13,416 nt of DNA from JBBQDZ01 sp038320185 (lineage in GTDB: Bacteria; Actinomycetota; Thermoleophilia; Gaiellales; Gaiellaceae): contig JBBQDZ010000051.1 of NCBI GenBank assembly GCA_038320185.1, positions 1 to 13,416 of the forward strand, written 5' to 3'. Made by a program: the position numbers and the translations under genes. The notes under the pieces are model-generated. The model worked only from the letters and a program-made list of their open reading frames with translations, made no database searches and had not been told where the DNA came from. This document shows positions 6,363 to 13,098 of this stretch, piece after piece; the first letter of the stretch is position 1; every line of letters starts with the position of its first letter.

Positions 6363-7094
6363 TTACGCGGCGCTGCGGCGCGGACGCCGGCGGGGCCTCG
6401 ACCGCGCCTCCACCTGATCCAGGATCGCCTCCAGCAGCCGGCCGGAGGCGAGCACGTGCTCCCGCGCCATCACACGCGCTCCCTGCGGGTTCCGGGCGGC
6501 GATCGCCGCCTGGATTGCCCGGTGCTGGAGGTCGTTGCGCTCGTAGAGCTCGTCGATCTCGGTACCCGCCGCCCAGACGGCCTGGCCCAGAAACGTCCGG
6601 CGGGCTCCCTTGGCGAGCCGCTCGACGAGCGGCGCGGCCGCGGCCGAGTAGATGACGTCGTGGAACGCATGGTTTGCGCGCACCCACTCGCCCACGAGCC
6701 CACGATCGTTGGCGGAGCCGCCGCCTCGGATCCGCAGCGTGAGCTCGCTGAAGCAACGCTCGGCGGCCTCGAGCGCCGCCAGATCCTCGGCGGTCATGCG
6801 CAGCGTCGCGAGCTCGGTGGCGAGGCTCTCGAGCTCCGCGCGCACGACGAACGCCTCGCGCAGTTCGTCGCGGGAGATCGTGCGGACGCGAACTCCCCGA
6901 TTCGGTACGAAGGAGACGAGCCCGAGCGCGGCGAGGCGGCGGAGAGCCTCGCGGATAGGCGTCCGCGAGACGCCGAAGCGCTCCGAGAGCTGCTCCTGGC
7001 GGAGCACCAGGCCGGGCGTGAGGTCACCCGACACGATCGCCTCTTCGAGAGCAAGGGCGATCTCGTCGGCTTTCGTCCCGGCCGCCGCGTCCAT
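6363..7094 (-). CDS. GntR-family transcriptional regulator, FadR/FCD subfamily
   Basis: The 243-residue product has an N-terminal winged helix-turn-helix at about 8-72, with LRQEQLSERFGVSRTPIREAL as the recognition region. An all-helical FCD ligand domain fills the rest. Putative metal/ligand residues of that domain are N141, H145 (NHAFHD), H191 (QHRAIQ) and H213 (REHV), at the usual spacing. The tail is unusually Arg/Pro-rich. FCD regulators mostly repress genes for organic-acid use and are often autoregulated. The ATG at 7094 lies 23 nt after the aceA stop on the same strand, so the pair probably forms one transcript. The TTGGATCCAA-like palindromes upstream of aceA are good candidate operators. 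The ligand (for example an organic acid or an acyl-CoA) is unknown. Confidence 0.88.
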   Translation of the reverse strand: MDAAAGTKADEIALALEEAIVSGDLTPGLVLRQEQLSERFGVSRTPIREALRRLAALGLVSFVPNRGVRVRTISRDELREAFVVRAELESLATELATLRMTAEDLAALEAAERCFSELTLRIRGGGSANDRGLVGEWVRANHAFHDVIYSAAAAPLVERLAKGARRTFLGQAVWAAGTEIDELYERNDLQHRAIQAAIAARNPQGARVMAREHVLASGRLLEAILDQVEARSRPRRRPRRSAA

Positions 7095-7117
7095 CGCGGT
7101 CACTGTACTTCCGCGGC

Positions 7118-8401
7118 TCAACGGCGAAACTGCTCCTCCTCCGTCGACCCCCTGAGCGCGAGCGTCGAGCTGGCTCCGCCGCTGACGGCCTCGACGACGG
7201 CGTCGAAGTAGCCGGCGCCGACCTCCCGCTGATGGCGTGTGGCGGTGTAGCCGAACTCCTCGAGCGCGAACTCGCGATCCTGGAGTCGCACGTATGCGCT
7301 CATGCCCTCGCTCGCGTACCCGCGCGCGAGCTCGAAGGCCGCTGCGTTCAGCGAGTGGAAGCCTGCGAGCGTGACGAATTGGAACCGGTAGCCAAGCTCG
7401 CCGAGCCTCGACTGGAAGCCGGCGATCGCCTCGTCGTCGAGGTGTCGGCGCCAGTTGAACGAGGGCGAGCAGTTGTACGCGAGCAGCTTGCCCGGGAACT
7501 GATCGTGAATCGCTTGCGCGAACTCCGTCGCCTCCGCCAGGTCGGGGGTCGACGTCTCGAACCACAGGATGTCGGCGTAGGGCGCGTACGCGAGCGACCG
7601 CGCGATCGAGGGCTCGAGACCGGCCTCGACGTGGAAGAAGCCCTCGGCCGTGCGCTCGCCGGTGAGGAACTGCTGGTCGACGGGATCGACCTCGCTCGTG
7701 ATGAGCGTCGCCGACAGCGCGTCCGTACGGGCGAACACGAGCGCCGGCACATCAAGGACGTCGGCCGCGAGCCGCGCCGCGACGAGCGTGCGGACGTGCT
7801 GCGCCGTCGGCACGAGCACCTTTCCGCCGAGGTGCCCGCACTTCTTCTCGGAGGACAGCTGGTCTTCGAAGTGCACTCCCGCCGCGCCGGCTTCGATCAT
7901 CGCCTTCATCAGCTCGAACGCGTTCAGCGGACCCCCGAAGCCTGCCTCCGCGTCGGCGACGATCGGCGCCAGCCAATACGCCTCCTCGCGTCCCTCCGCC
8001 CGATCGATCTGGTCTGCGCGGAGGAGCGCGTTGTTGATGCGTCGCACGAGAGCCGGCACGCTGTTCACCGGGTAGAGGCTCTGGTCGGGATAGGTGTGAC
8101 CGGAGAGGTTCGCGTCGGCAGCCACCTGCCAGCCTGAGACGTAGATGCCCTCAAGGCCCGCCCTCACCGCCTGAACCGCTTGACCGCCTGTGAGGGCGCC
8201 GAGTGTGGGAACGAAGTCCCTCTCGTGCAGCAGCCGCCAGAGCCGCTCCGCACCGAGCCGAGCGAGCGTGTGCTCGACTCGCACCGATCCGGACAGCCGC
8301 TCGACCTCCGCGCGACCGTAGGGCCGCTCGATCCCCGTCCACCGCTCGTCCGTCCAGGCCGAGGCCGCTCCGTAGCGGTTGCCGTCCCCATTGTTGCTCA
8401 T
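7118..8401 (-). CDS. aceA: Isocitrate lyase
   Basis: This enzyme cleaves isocitrate to glyoxylate and succinate, the first step of the glyoxylate bypass needed for growth on acetate, fatty acids or PHB-derived acetyl-CoA. The 427-residue product is a standard bacterial length. It has the active-site KKCGHLGGK with catalytic C188, preceded by VHFEDQLSSE, as well as the metal-site VADAEAGFGG and the later YNCSPSFNW. The chosen ATG at 8401 has a G-rich Shine-Dalgarno (AAGGGGGG) just upstream; a TTG seven codons earlier is in frame but would start inside the proposed operator. The GntR regulator follows after 23 nt. No malate synthase is present in the window. Divergent from valS. Confidence 0.97.
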   Translation of the reverse strand: MSNNGDGNRYGAASAWTDERWTGIERPYGRAEVERLSGSVRVEHTLARLGAERLWRLLHERDFVPTLGALTGGQAVQAVRAGLEGIYVSGWQVAADANLSGHTYPDQSLYPVNSVPALVRRINNALLRADQIDRAEGREEAYWLAPIVADAEAGFGGPLNAFELMKAMIEAGAAGVHFEDQLSSEKKCGHLGGKVLVPTAQHVRTLVAARLAADVLDVPALVFARTDALSATLITSEVDPVDQQFLTGERTAEGFFHVEAGLEPSIARSLAYAPYADILWFETSTPDLAEATEFAQAIHDQFPGKLLAYNCSPSFNWRRHLDDEAIAGFQSRLGELGYRFQFVTLAGFHSLNAAAFELARGYASEGMSAYVRLQDREFALEEFGYTATRHQREVGAGYFDAVVEAVSGGASSTLALRGSTEEEQFRR

Positions 8402-8411
8402 GCTGCCCCCC

Positions 8412-8422
8412 TTGGATCCCAA
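8412..8422. promoter_or_regulatory. Candidate GntR operator, aceA-proximal site
   Basis: TTGGATCCCAA is an interrupted palindrome (TTGG-N3-CCAA) 11-21 nt before the aceA ATG, overlapping its ribosome binding region. It is one of a pair in inverted orientation with 8464-8473. TTGG/CCAA palindromes are a typical operator form of FadR-subfamily GntR proteins, one of which is encoded in this operon. Confidence 0.55.
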
Positions 8423-8463
8423 ATAGCCCGAACAAGACCAATGTCCTCTTCAAATCGGCTAAT

Positions 8464-8473
8464 TTGGATCCAA
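8464..8473. promoter_or_regulatory. Candidate GntR operator, distal site
   Basis: TTGGATCCAA is a perfect 10-bp palindrome centred about 51-52 bp (close to five helical turns) from the aceA-proximal site, so both would face the same side of the DNA. The flanks match too: CTTGGATCCCAAATAG at 8411 and, inverted, CTTGGATCCAAATTAG. It recalls the VanR-type operator ATTGGATCCAAT as I remember it. Confidence 0.6.
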
Positions 8474-8495
8474 GTATGCCAGAGGGAGCGGCTGC

Positions 8496-8522
8496 CTGAA
8501 CGCGAACCGCCGTCCGTAGAAT
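8496..8522 (+). promoter_or_regulatory. Probable leaderless promoter of valS
   Basis: TAGAAT (8517-8522) fits the actinobacterial -10 pattern TANNNT and ends 6 nt before the valS ATG at 8529. Transcription would therefore begin at or next to the start codon. A weak -35-like CTGAAC is at 8496-8501. There is no properly spaced Shine-Dalgarno; the GAGG at 8524-8527 is too close to the ATG. Confidence 0.5.
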
Positions 8523-8528
8523 CGAGGT

Positions 8529-10961
8529 ATGGAGCCGCTGTTCAGGCCGCAGGCCGTCGAGGAGCGCTGGCAGCGCACCTGGGAAGAGGAAGGCCTCTAT
8601 GCCGCGGCGGCCGACGATCCGCGCGAGACCTTCGTCATCTGCCTGCCGCCGCCGAATGTCACCGACCGCCTCCACATGGGTCATGCCCTGAACGCCTCGT
8701 GCCAGGACGTTCTCACCCGCTGGCACCGGATGCGCGGCTTCAACGCGCTCTGGCAGCCGGGCTACGACCACGCGTCGATCGCGCTCCAGGCGGTGATGGT
8801 GAGGCGGCTGGCCGCGGAAGGCCTGAGCCGGCTCGAGATCGGCCGCGAGGCGTTCATCGAGCGCTGCTACGCCTTCATCCGCGACTACGGCGGCCAGATC
8901 ATGGGCCAACTCCGCTCGCTCGGCGCCTCCCTCGACTACCGGCGCCATCGCTTCACGATGGACGAGGCGTACACGCAGGCCGTAATGCGGTTCTTCGTGC
9001 ACCTCTCGCAGAAGGGCTACATCTATCGCGGGACGCGCATCGTCAACTGGTGTCCCGGGTGCGCGAGCACCGTCTCGGACCTCGAGGTCGACCACCTGGA
9101 CGTCGACGACACCCTGAACTGGATCCGGTATCCGCTCGCGGACGGCTCGGGCCACATCACGATTGCGACCGTGCGGCCGCCGACGATGCTCGGCGACGTC
9201 GCCGTCGCCGTCCACCCGGACGACGAGCGGTATCGCCATCTCGTCGGCAAGGAGGCGATCGTGCCGGTGGCGAGCCGGCGGGTCCCGATCATCGCCGACG
9301 AGCGGGTCGAACGCGAGTTCGGCACCGGTGCGCTGAAGGTGACGCCCGGTCATGACCCGATGGACTGGGAGCTCGGGCGCGCCCACGGGCTCCCGGAGCC
9401 GATGGTGATCGGGCTCGACGGACGCATGACGGACGAGGCCGGCGAGTTCGCGGGCATGACGCAGGTCGACGCCGAGGAGCTGATCCTTACTCGGCTGAAG
9501 GCGGAGGGGCTTCTAGAGAAGCGCGAGCACTACCGGCACTCGGTCGGGCACTGCAACCGGTCGGGAGATCGGATCGAGCCGCTCGTGCTCCTCCAGTGGT
9601 GGTGCGACATGGACGAGCTCGTCCAGCCGGCCGTCGCGGCGCTGCGCGGGGGTCGCGTCCGGTCGAAGCCGGAACAGCAGACGAACGTGATGCTCTCCTA
9701 CCTCGAGAACATCAGGCCCTGGTGCGTGTCGCGCCAGCTGTGGTGGGGTCACCGCATCCCCGTCTGGTACTGCCCCGAGGGGCACGAGACGATCGCCGAG
9801 GGCGAGCCGTCCGCCTGCTCCGCGTGCGCCAGCGCCGAGCTGCGACAAGACGAGGACGTCCTCGACACCTGGTTCTCGTCGGCGCTGTGGCCGTTCGCGA
9901 CGCTCGGGTGGCCGGAGGCGACGCCGGACCTCCAGCGCTTCTATCCCGGCGACGTCTGCTCGACCGGTCGCGACATCAACTTCCTCTGGGTCTCGCGGAT
10001 GATCTGGTCGGGGCTCGAGCTGATGGGAAACGTCCCGTTCACCGACGTGAACTACCACTCGATGATCCTGGCGCCCGACGGCCGCCGCATGTCGAAGAGC
10101 CTCGGCACGGGCATCGATCCGACGACTCTCATCGAAGAGCACGGCGCCGACGCCACCCGCTACGGCCTGCTCAAGATGTCGTCCTCCCAGGATGTGCGCT
10201 TCTCTCTCGGCGCGATCGAGCAGGGCCGCAAGCTCGCGATCAAGCTCTGGAACGCGGCAGTGCTGCTACTCGGAGCAGCGGAAGCCCTCGCGTCGGAGCT
10301 CCGTCCCGCGCCCGAGCTGCGCCCGACCTCCCTCGAGGAGCGCTGGATCCTCGCGCGCCTCGAGCGCACGCGGACCGTGGTCGAGGCACATCTCGGGGCC
10401 TTCGACTTCTCGCACGCGGTACAGGTGCTCTACCGCCTCACCTTCGACGACTTCTGCGACTGGTACGCCGAGGCGGTCAAGCCCCGTCTGCACGCAGGCG
10501 ACGCGGACGCGATTGCGACCGCCCTCGCGGCATTCGAGCGCCTGCTCAAACTCCTGCACCCCGTGATGCCGCACGTCACGGAGGAGATCTGGGCGCACCT
10601 CCCGGATCGGAGGTCGCGGCTGATCGTCGCAGCGTGGCCCGAACCGGACGCACGGTTCGCCGCTGCAGAGACCGCGCTCGCGCGCGTCCAGCAGGCCGCG
10701 GCGATCTTCCGCCGCAGCGGTGTAGCCGCAGACCTCGAGGGCGACGAGAAGCGAATCTTCGAAGCAGTCGTCCGTCCGGGTCGGCAGCAGGCGAACGGGA
10801 ACGTGGAGGGCGAGCGCGAGCGCCTCCGCGCCGAGATTCGGCGCTCCGAGGGAATGCTCGCGAACGAGCGCTTCGTCCGGAACGCGCCGTCGACGGTGGT
10901 TGAGGCGGAGCGCGAGAAGCTCCAGCGCTACCGCAGCGATCTCGATGCGATCGGCGGTTAG
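8529..10961 (+). CDS. valS: Valyl-tRNA synthetase
   Basis: This class I aminoacyl-tRNA synthetase charges tRNA-Val. The 810-residue product, short for the family, has the HIGH-type HMGH at 49-52 after PPPNVT and the KMSKS-type MSKS at 521-524. VSRQLWWGHRIPVWYC and LDTWFSSALWPF are typical ValS segments. The anticodon-binding helical domain and a short C-terminal coiled coil ending with NERFVRNAPSTVVE complete it. Deviations stand out: the CP1 editing-domain motif usually TTRPET is TVRPPT at 214-219, and the usual GTDHAGIATQ is GYDHASIALQ. The editing-site GTGALKVTPGHD is retained. The ATG at 8529 follows a -10 box directly, suggesting a leaderless message. Its 3' end overlaps folC by 17 nt, the usual actinobacterial valS-folC order. 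Confidence 0.95.
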   Translation: MEPLFRPQAVEERWQRTWEEEGLYAAAADDPRETFVICLPPPNVTDRLHMGHALNASCQDVLTRWHRMRGFNALWQPGYDHASIALQAVMVRRLAAEGLSRLEIGREAFIERCYAFIRDYGGQIMGQLRSLGASLDYRRHRFTMDEAYTQAVMRFFVHLSQKGYIYRGTRIVNWCPGCASTVSDLEVDHLDVDDTLNWIRYPLADGSGHITIATVRPPTMLGDVAVAVHPDDERYRHLVGKEAIVPVASRRVPIIADERVEREFGTGALKVTPGHDPMDWELGRAHGLPEPMVIGLDGRMTDEAGEFAGMTQVDAEELILTRLKAEGLLEKREHYRHSVGHCNRSGDRIEPLVLLQWWCDMDELVQPAVAALRGGRVRSKPEQQTNVMLSYLENIRPWCVSRQLWWGHRIPVWYCPEGHETIAEGEPSACSACASAELRQDEDVLDTWFSSALWPFATLGWPEATPDLQRFYPGDVCSTGRDINFLWVSRMIWSGLELMGNVPFTDVNYHSMILAPDGRRMSKSLGTGIDPTTLIEEHGADATRYGLLKMSSSQDVRFSLGAIEQGRKLAIKLWNAAVLLLGAAEALASELRPAPELRPTSLEERWILARLERTRTVVEAHLGAFDFSHAVQVLYRLTFDDFCDWYAEAVKPRLHAGDADAIATALAAFERLLKLLHPVMPHVTEEIWAHLPDRRSRLIVAAWPEPDARFAAAETALARVQQAAAIFRRSGVAADLEGDEKRIFEAVVRPGRQQANGNVEGERERLRAEIRRSEGMLANERFVRNAPSTVVEAEREKLQRYRSDLDAIGG

Positions 10962-12018
10962 CCAGACCGCCTGGATCGAGTCGCTCTCGCCCTGGCCCCG
11001 CGACGGCTTTGGCCTCGACCGGATGCGGGCGCTGCTGCGCGAGCTCGGCGAGCCGCAGCGCGGCTACGACGCGATCCACGTGGTGGGGACGAACGGGAAG
11101 TCGACCACGGCGCGGCTGACCGAAGCGCTGCTCGCGGGGGAAGGGCTCCACGTCGGTACCTACCTCTCGCCACACGTGTCCGGCTGGAGCGAGCGGATCC
11201 GCGTCGGCGGCGAGGAGGCCGACTTCGAGCGGGCGATCGGCCGCGTTCGCGACGCTGCCGAGCGTCTCGGAGCGACCCAGTTCGAGACGATCACCGCAGC
11301 GGCCCTGCTCGAGTTCGCGGCGAGCGACGTCGAGGTGGCGGTTGTTGAAGCAGGCCTTGGCGGCCGCCACGATGCGACGAACGTGCTCCGCAGCCGCGTG
11401 GCCGTGCTCACGAACGTGGCGCTCGAGCACACGCAGGTGCTGGGAGAGACACGCCAGGCGATCGCGAGCGAGAAGCTCGCGGTGGTACAGCGGGGCTCGA
11501 TCGTCGTTCTCGGCGAGGGCGAATGGAAGGCGTTGGCGCGCGAACATGATCCAAGCGCAATCGTAGTTGTCTCGTCGGACAACATCGCCCTCGCCCAGGC
11601 CGCCGCCGAGGCGCTGCTCGGTCGGCCCGTCGATCAGGCAGCCGGACTCGGGGTGACGCTGCCGGGCCGCCTGGAGGTTCGCGGCGACGAGATCCGTGAC
11701 GGCGCCCACACGGTCGAGGCCTTGCGCCACATCGCGCCGCACCTGCCGCGGATCGGCGCGATCGTCGTCTCGATCCTCGAGGACAAGGACGCGGAGGGTC
11801 TGCTGCGTGAGCTAGCGCGACACGCGGATACGCTGGTCGCCACCCAGTCGTCGAACTCCCGCGCCCTGCCGGCCCAGGTCGTCGCCGAACGCGGCCGCTG
11901 GCACTTCCGGCACGTCGAGGTGGTCACTGATCCTCTTCACGCGCGCGCGCGAGCGCACGCGTTGGGATCACCCGTTCTGGTCACGGGGTCGTTGTACCTC
12001 CTCGCCGACCTCTCTTAG
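10945..12018 (+). CDS. folC: Bifunctional folylpolyglutamate synthase/dihydrofolate synthase
   Basis: A Mur-ligase-fold enzyme that adds glutamate to dihydropteroate and folates in the cytoplasm. From ATG 10945, which overlaps valS by 17 nt, it has 357 residues, short against the usual 420 or so. The N-terminal LDRMRALL and P-loop GTNGKSTT at 48-55 (usually NGKGS) are present. SPHVSGWSERIRV, EAGLGGRHDATNV and LTNVALEHTQVLG are strong FolC signatures. The C-terminal domain begins at LPGRLEV, where the family's DGAHN is DGAHT. It ends with LVTGSLYLLADLS, a normal FolC ending, so the shortness is internal compaction rather than truncation. The TAG stop is formed by the first base of the MITE-like element that follows. 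Whether both activities are kept cannot be told from sequence. Confidence 0.92.
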   Translation: MRSAVSQTAWIESLSPWPRDGFGLDRMRALLRELGEPQRGYDAIHVVGTNGKSTTARLTEALLAGEGLHVGTYLSPHVSGWSERIRVGGEEADFERAIGRVRDAAERLGATQFETITAAALLEFAASDVEVAVVEAGLGGRHDATNVLRSRVAVLTNVALEHTQVLGETRQAIASEKLAVVQRGSIVVLGEGEWKALAREHDPSAIVVVSSDNIALAQAAAEALLGRPVDQAAGLGVTLPGRLEVRGDEIRDGAHTVEALRHIAPHLPRIGAIVVSILEDKDAEGLLRELARHADTLVATQSSNSRALPAQVVAERGRWHFRHVEVVTDPLHARARAHALGSPVLVTGSLYLLADLS

Positions 12019-12170
12019 GGTCCTGTCCGGGAGATAACCCGGCCGTCCGCGGGAGCCGCAAGTTGCGGCGCGAGGACCATGTCGTCCTGCTTCGCAGTAT
12101 CGCTCTGCGCCTCCTTTCCTCGCGCCGTGTGTCGTGTGTCAGCCACCGTGAATACTTTCCGGACAGGCCC
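12018..12170. mobile_element. MITE-like element with terminal inverted repeats, TA target duplication
   Basis: A 153-bp non-coding segment starts GGGTCCTGTCCGG (12018-12030) and ends with CCGGACAGGCCC (12159-12170). These ends are inverted repeats apart from one extra T on the left. TA flanks both ends (12016-12017 and 12171-12172), as a 2-bp target duplication would. Inside is another perfect inverted repeat, GGCGCGAGGA (12067-12076) with TCCTCGCGCC (12117-12126). It has no transposase frame, so it would depend on one supplied in trans. The family is not identified; a TA duplication is common for IS630/mariner-type elements. Confidence 0.7.
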
Positions 12171-12194
12171 TAAACGGGAGGAAGAACCCGTACG

Positions 12195-12308
12195 ATGCAG
12201 AACCTTGGTGAGCGGCTTAGCGTCTTCGCGTTTGCCGCAGTCGTTCTCGTGACGTTCGTAGGACTCGCTTTTGCCGCCGGCTACATGATCGGAAAGCTGC
12301 TGCTATGA
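12195..12308 (+). CDS. Small single-pass membrane protein (37 aa)
   Basis: ATG 12195 opens 37 codons ending TGA 12306-12308. The peptide has a short polar N-terminus (MQNLGERL), then one continuous hydrophobic helix at about 9-31 and a GKLLL tail, so it should be a single-span membrane protein. GGGAGGAAG at 12177-12185 is a plausible Shine-Dalgarno sequence. Its stop overlaps the next gene's start as ATGA, strongly suggesting translational coupling to the zinc-ribbon membrane protein and perhaps a physical partnership. I do not recognise the family. The MITE-like element ends 24 bp upstream, so its promoter may lie in, or have been disturbed by, that insertion. Confidence 0.6.
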   Translation: MQNLGERLSVFAFAAVVLVTFVGLAFAAGYMIGKLLL

Positions 12309-12934
12309 CCGGGACGCTGCTGACGCTGCCGCTGCTTGCGGCCACCAAGGACAAGGGCCTCTTCGACGGGGTTCACAAATTCTTCCACTCGTCGACCTGG
12401 CGTCTCATCTGGACGCTCGGAGCGTTCTTCCTCGTCATCTTCTGGCTCGCGACTGCGTTCTGGGTGTTCAAGGACGCACGCCGCCGAATCGCCGACCCGT
12501 GGCTCGTTGCCATGGCGACCGTTCTTGGGCTCGTTCCGCCTTTCGTAGGCCCGCTCGTGTACATGCTCTTCCGCCCGCCCGAGTATCTCGAGGACGTCCG
12601 GGAGCGCGAGCTTGAGATCAAAGCGATGGAGGAGCGCCTCTCGCTGAACGACCTGAACTGCCCGGTCTGCCACGCGGAGGTCGACCAGTCGTTCCTCATC
12701 TGCCCGGTGTGCACGACGAAGCTGAAGCAGGCCTGCATGAGTTGCAAGGCGCCCCTCGACGCACTCTGGCAAGCGTGCCCGTACTGCGAGACTCCGATCG
12801 AGCGCCCGTCCTCGCTCTCCTTCGGCACGCTCGACCAACCGCGGCGGCGGCGCCTCCGGCGGGCACGGGCCGAGGCGGAGCTCGAGGCGCCGCAGGCGGA
12901 GCTCCAGGCCGAGTCGACCGAGACCACGCTCTAA
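12305..12934 (+). CDS. Two-TM membrane protein with a double zinc ribbon
   Basis: The 209-residue product has a short N-terminal stretch, then two transmembrane helices at about 33-57 and 67-88 separated by a basic loop (KDARRRIADP). A charged helical linker (EYLEDVRERELEIKAMEERL) leads to a cytosolic double zinc ribbon. Its cysteines pair as C119/C122 with C133/C136 and C144/C147 with C158/C161, all as CxxC. The acidic, Glu/Ala-rich tail after an Arg cluster looks disordered. Such domains bind zinc and mediate protein or nucleic-acid contacts; the function here is unknown. It is coupled to the 37-aa membrane peptide by an ATGA overlap. No obvious catalytic domain is present. Confidence 0.85.
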   Translation: MTGTLLTLPLLAATKDKGLFDGVHKFFHSSTWRLIWTLGAFFLVIFWLATAFWVFKDARRRIADPWLVAMATVLGLVPPFVGPLVYMLFRPPEYLEDVRERELEIKAMEERLSLNDLNCPVCHAEVDQSFLICPVCTTKLKQACMSCKAPLDALWQACPYCETPIERPSSLSFGTLDQPRRRRLRRARAEAELEAPQAELQAESTETTL

Positions 12935-12953
12935 GAGCCCCCATCACAATGAG

Positions 12954-12987
12954 CACGGGGCCGCTGCGGCACGCTGAGCGGCCCGTG
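12954..12987 (+). terminator. Hairpin after the zinc-ribbon gene, possible terminator
   Basis: CACGGGGCCGCT (12954-12965) pairs with AGCGGCCCGTG (12977-12987) with one bulged G, about 20 bp after the stop at 12934. There is no following T-run, as is common in GC-rich actinobacteria, so intrinsic termination is only probable. It lies between convergent genes. Confidence 0.5.
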
Positions 12988-13008
12988 GACGACGTCCTCG
13001 GTTGCGCC

Positions 13009-13025
13009 CGTATCCTCCGGATACG
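13009..13025. repeat. Small perfect hairpin between convergent genes
   Basis: CGTATCC-TCC-GGATACG is a 7-bp perfect stem with a 3-nt loop. Together with the hairpin at 12954-12987 and a weak GAGTCA/TGACTC pair (13079-13084, 13094-13099) it makes the gap between convergent genes stem-loop rich. It may serve termination for either strand. Confidence 0.45.
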
Positions 13026-13098
13026 AACGCGCCCTGCGTCCTTGCCACGCACCATTCATTGCACCGCATCGACCGCGTGAGTCATTCTGATAGTGACT

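Noticed and set aside
7095..7115. CGCGG/CCGCG stem between aceA and gntR as an attenuator
   Set aside because: The arms are only 5 bp with an 11-nt loop, which is expected often by chance at this GC content.
7103..7565. N-terminal extension of the GntR frame into aceA
   Set aside because: The extension is antisense-like and out of frame with aceA; the family N-terminus fits ATG 7094.
8402..8422. TTG at 8420-8422 as the aceA start
   Set aside because: ATG 8401 has a good ribosome binding site, and the TTG lies inside the palindrome.
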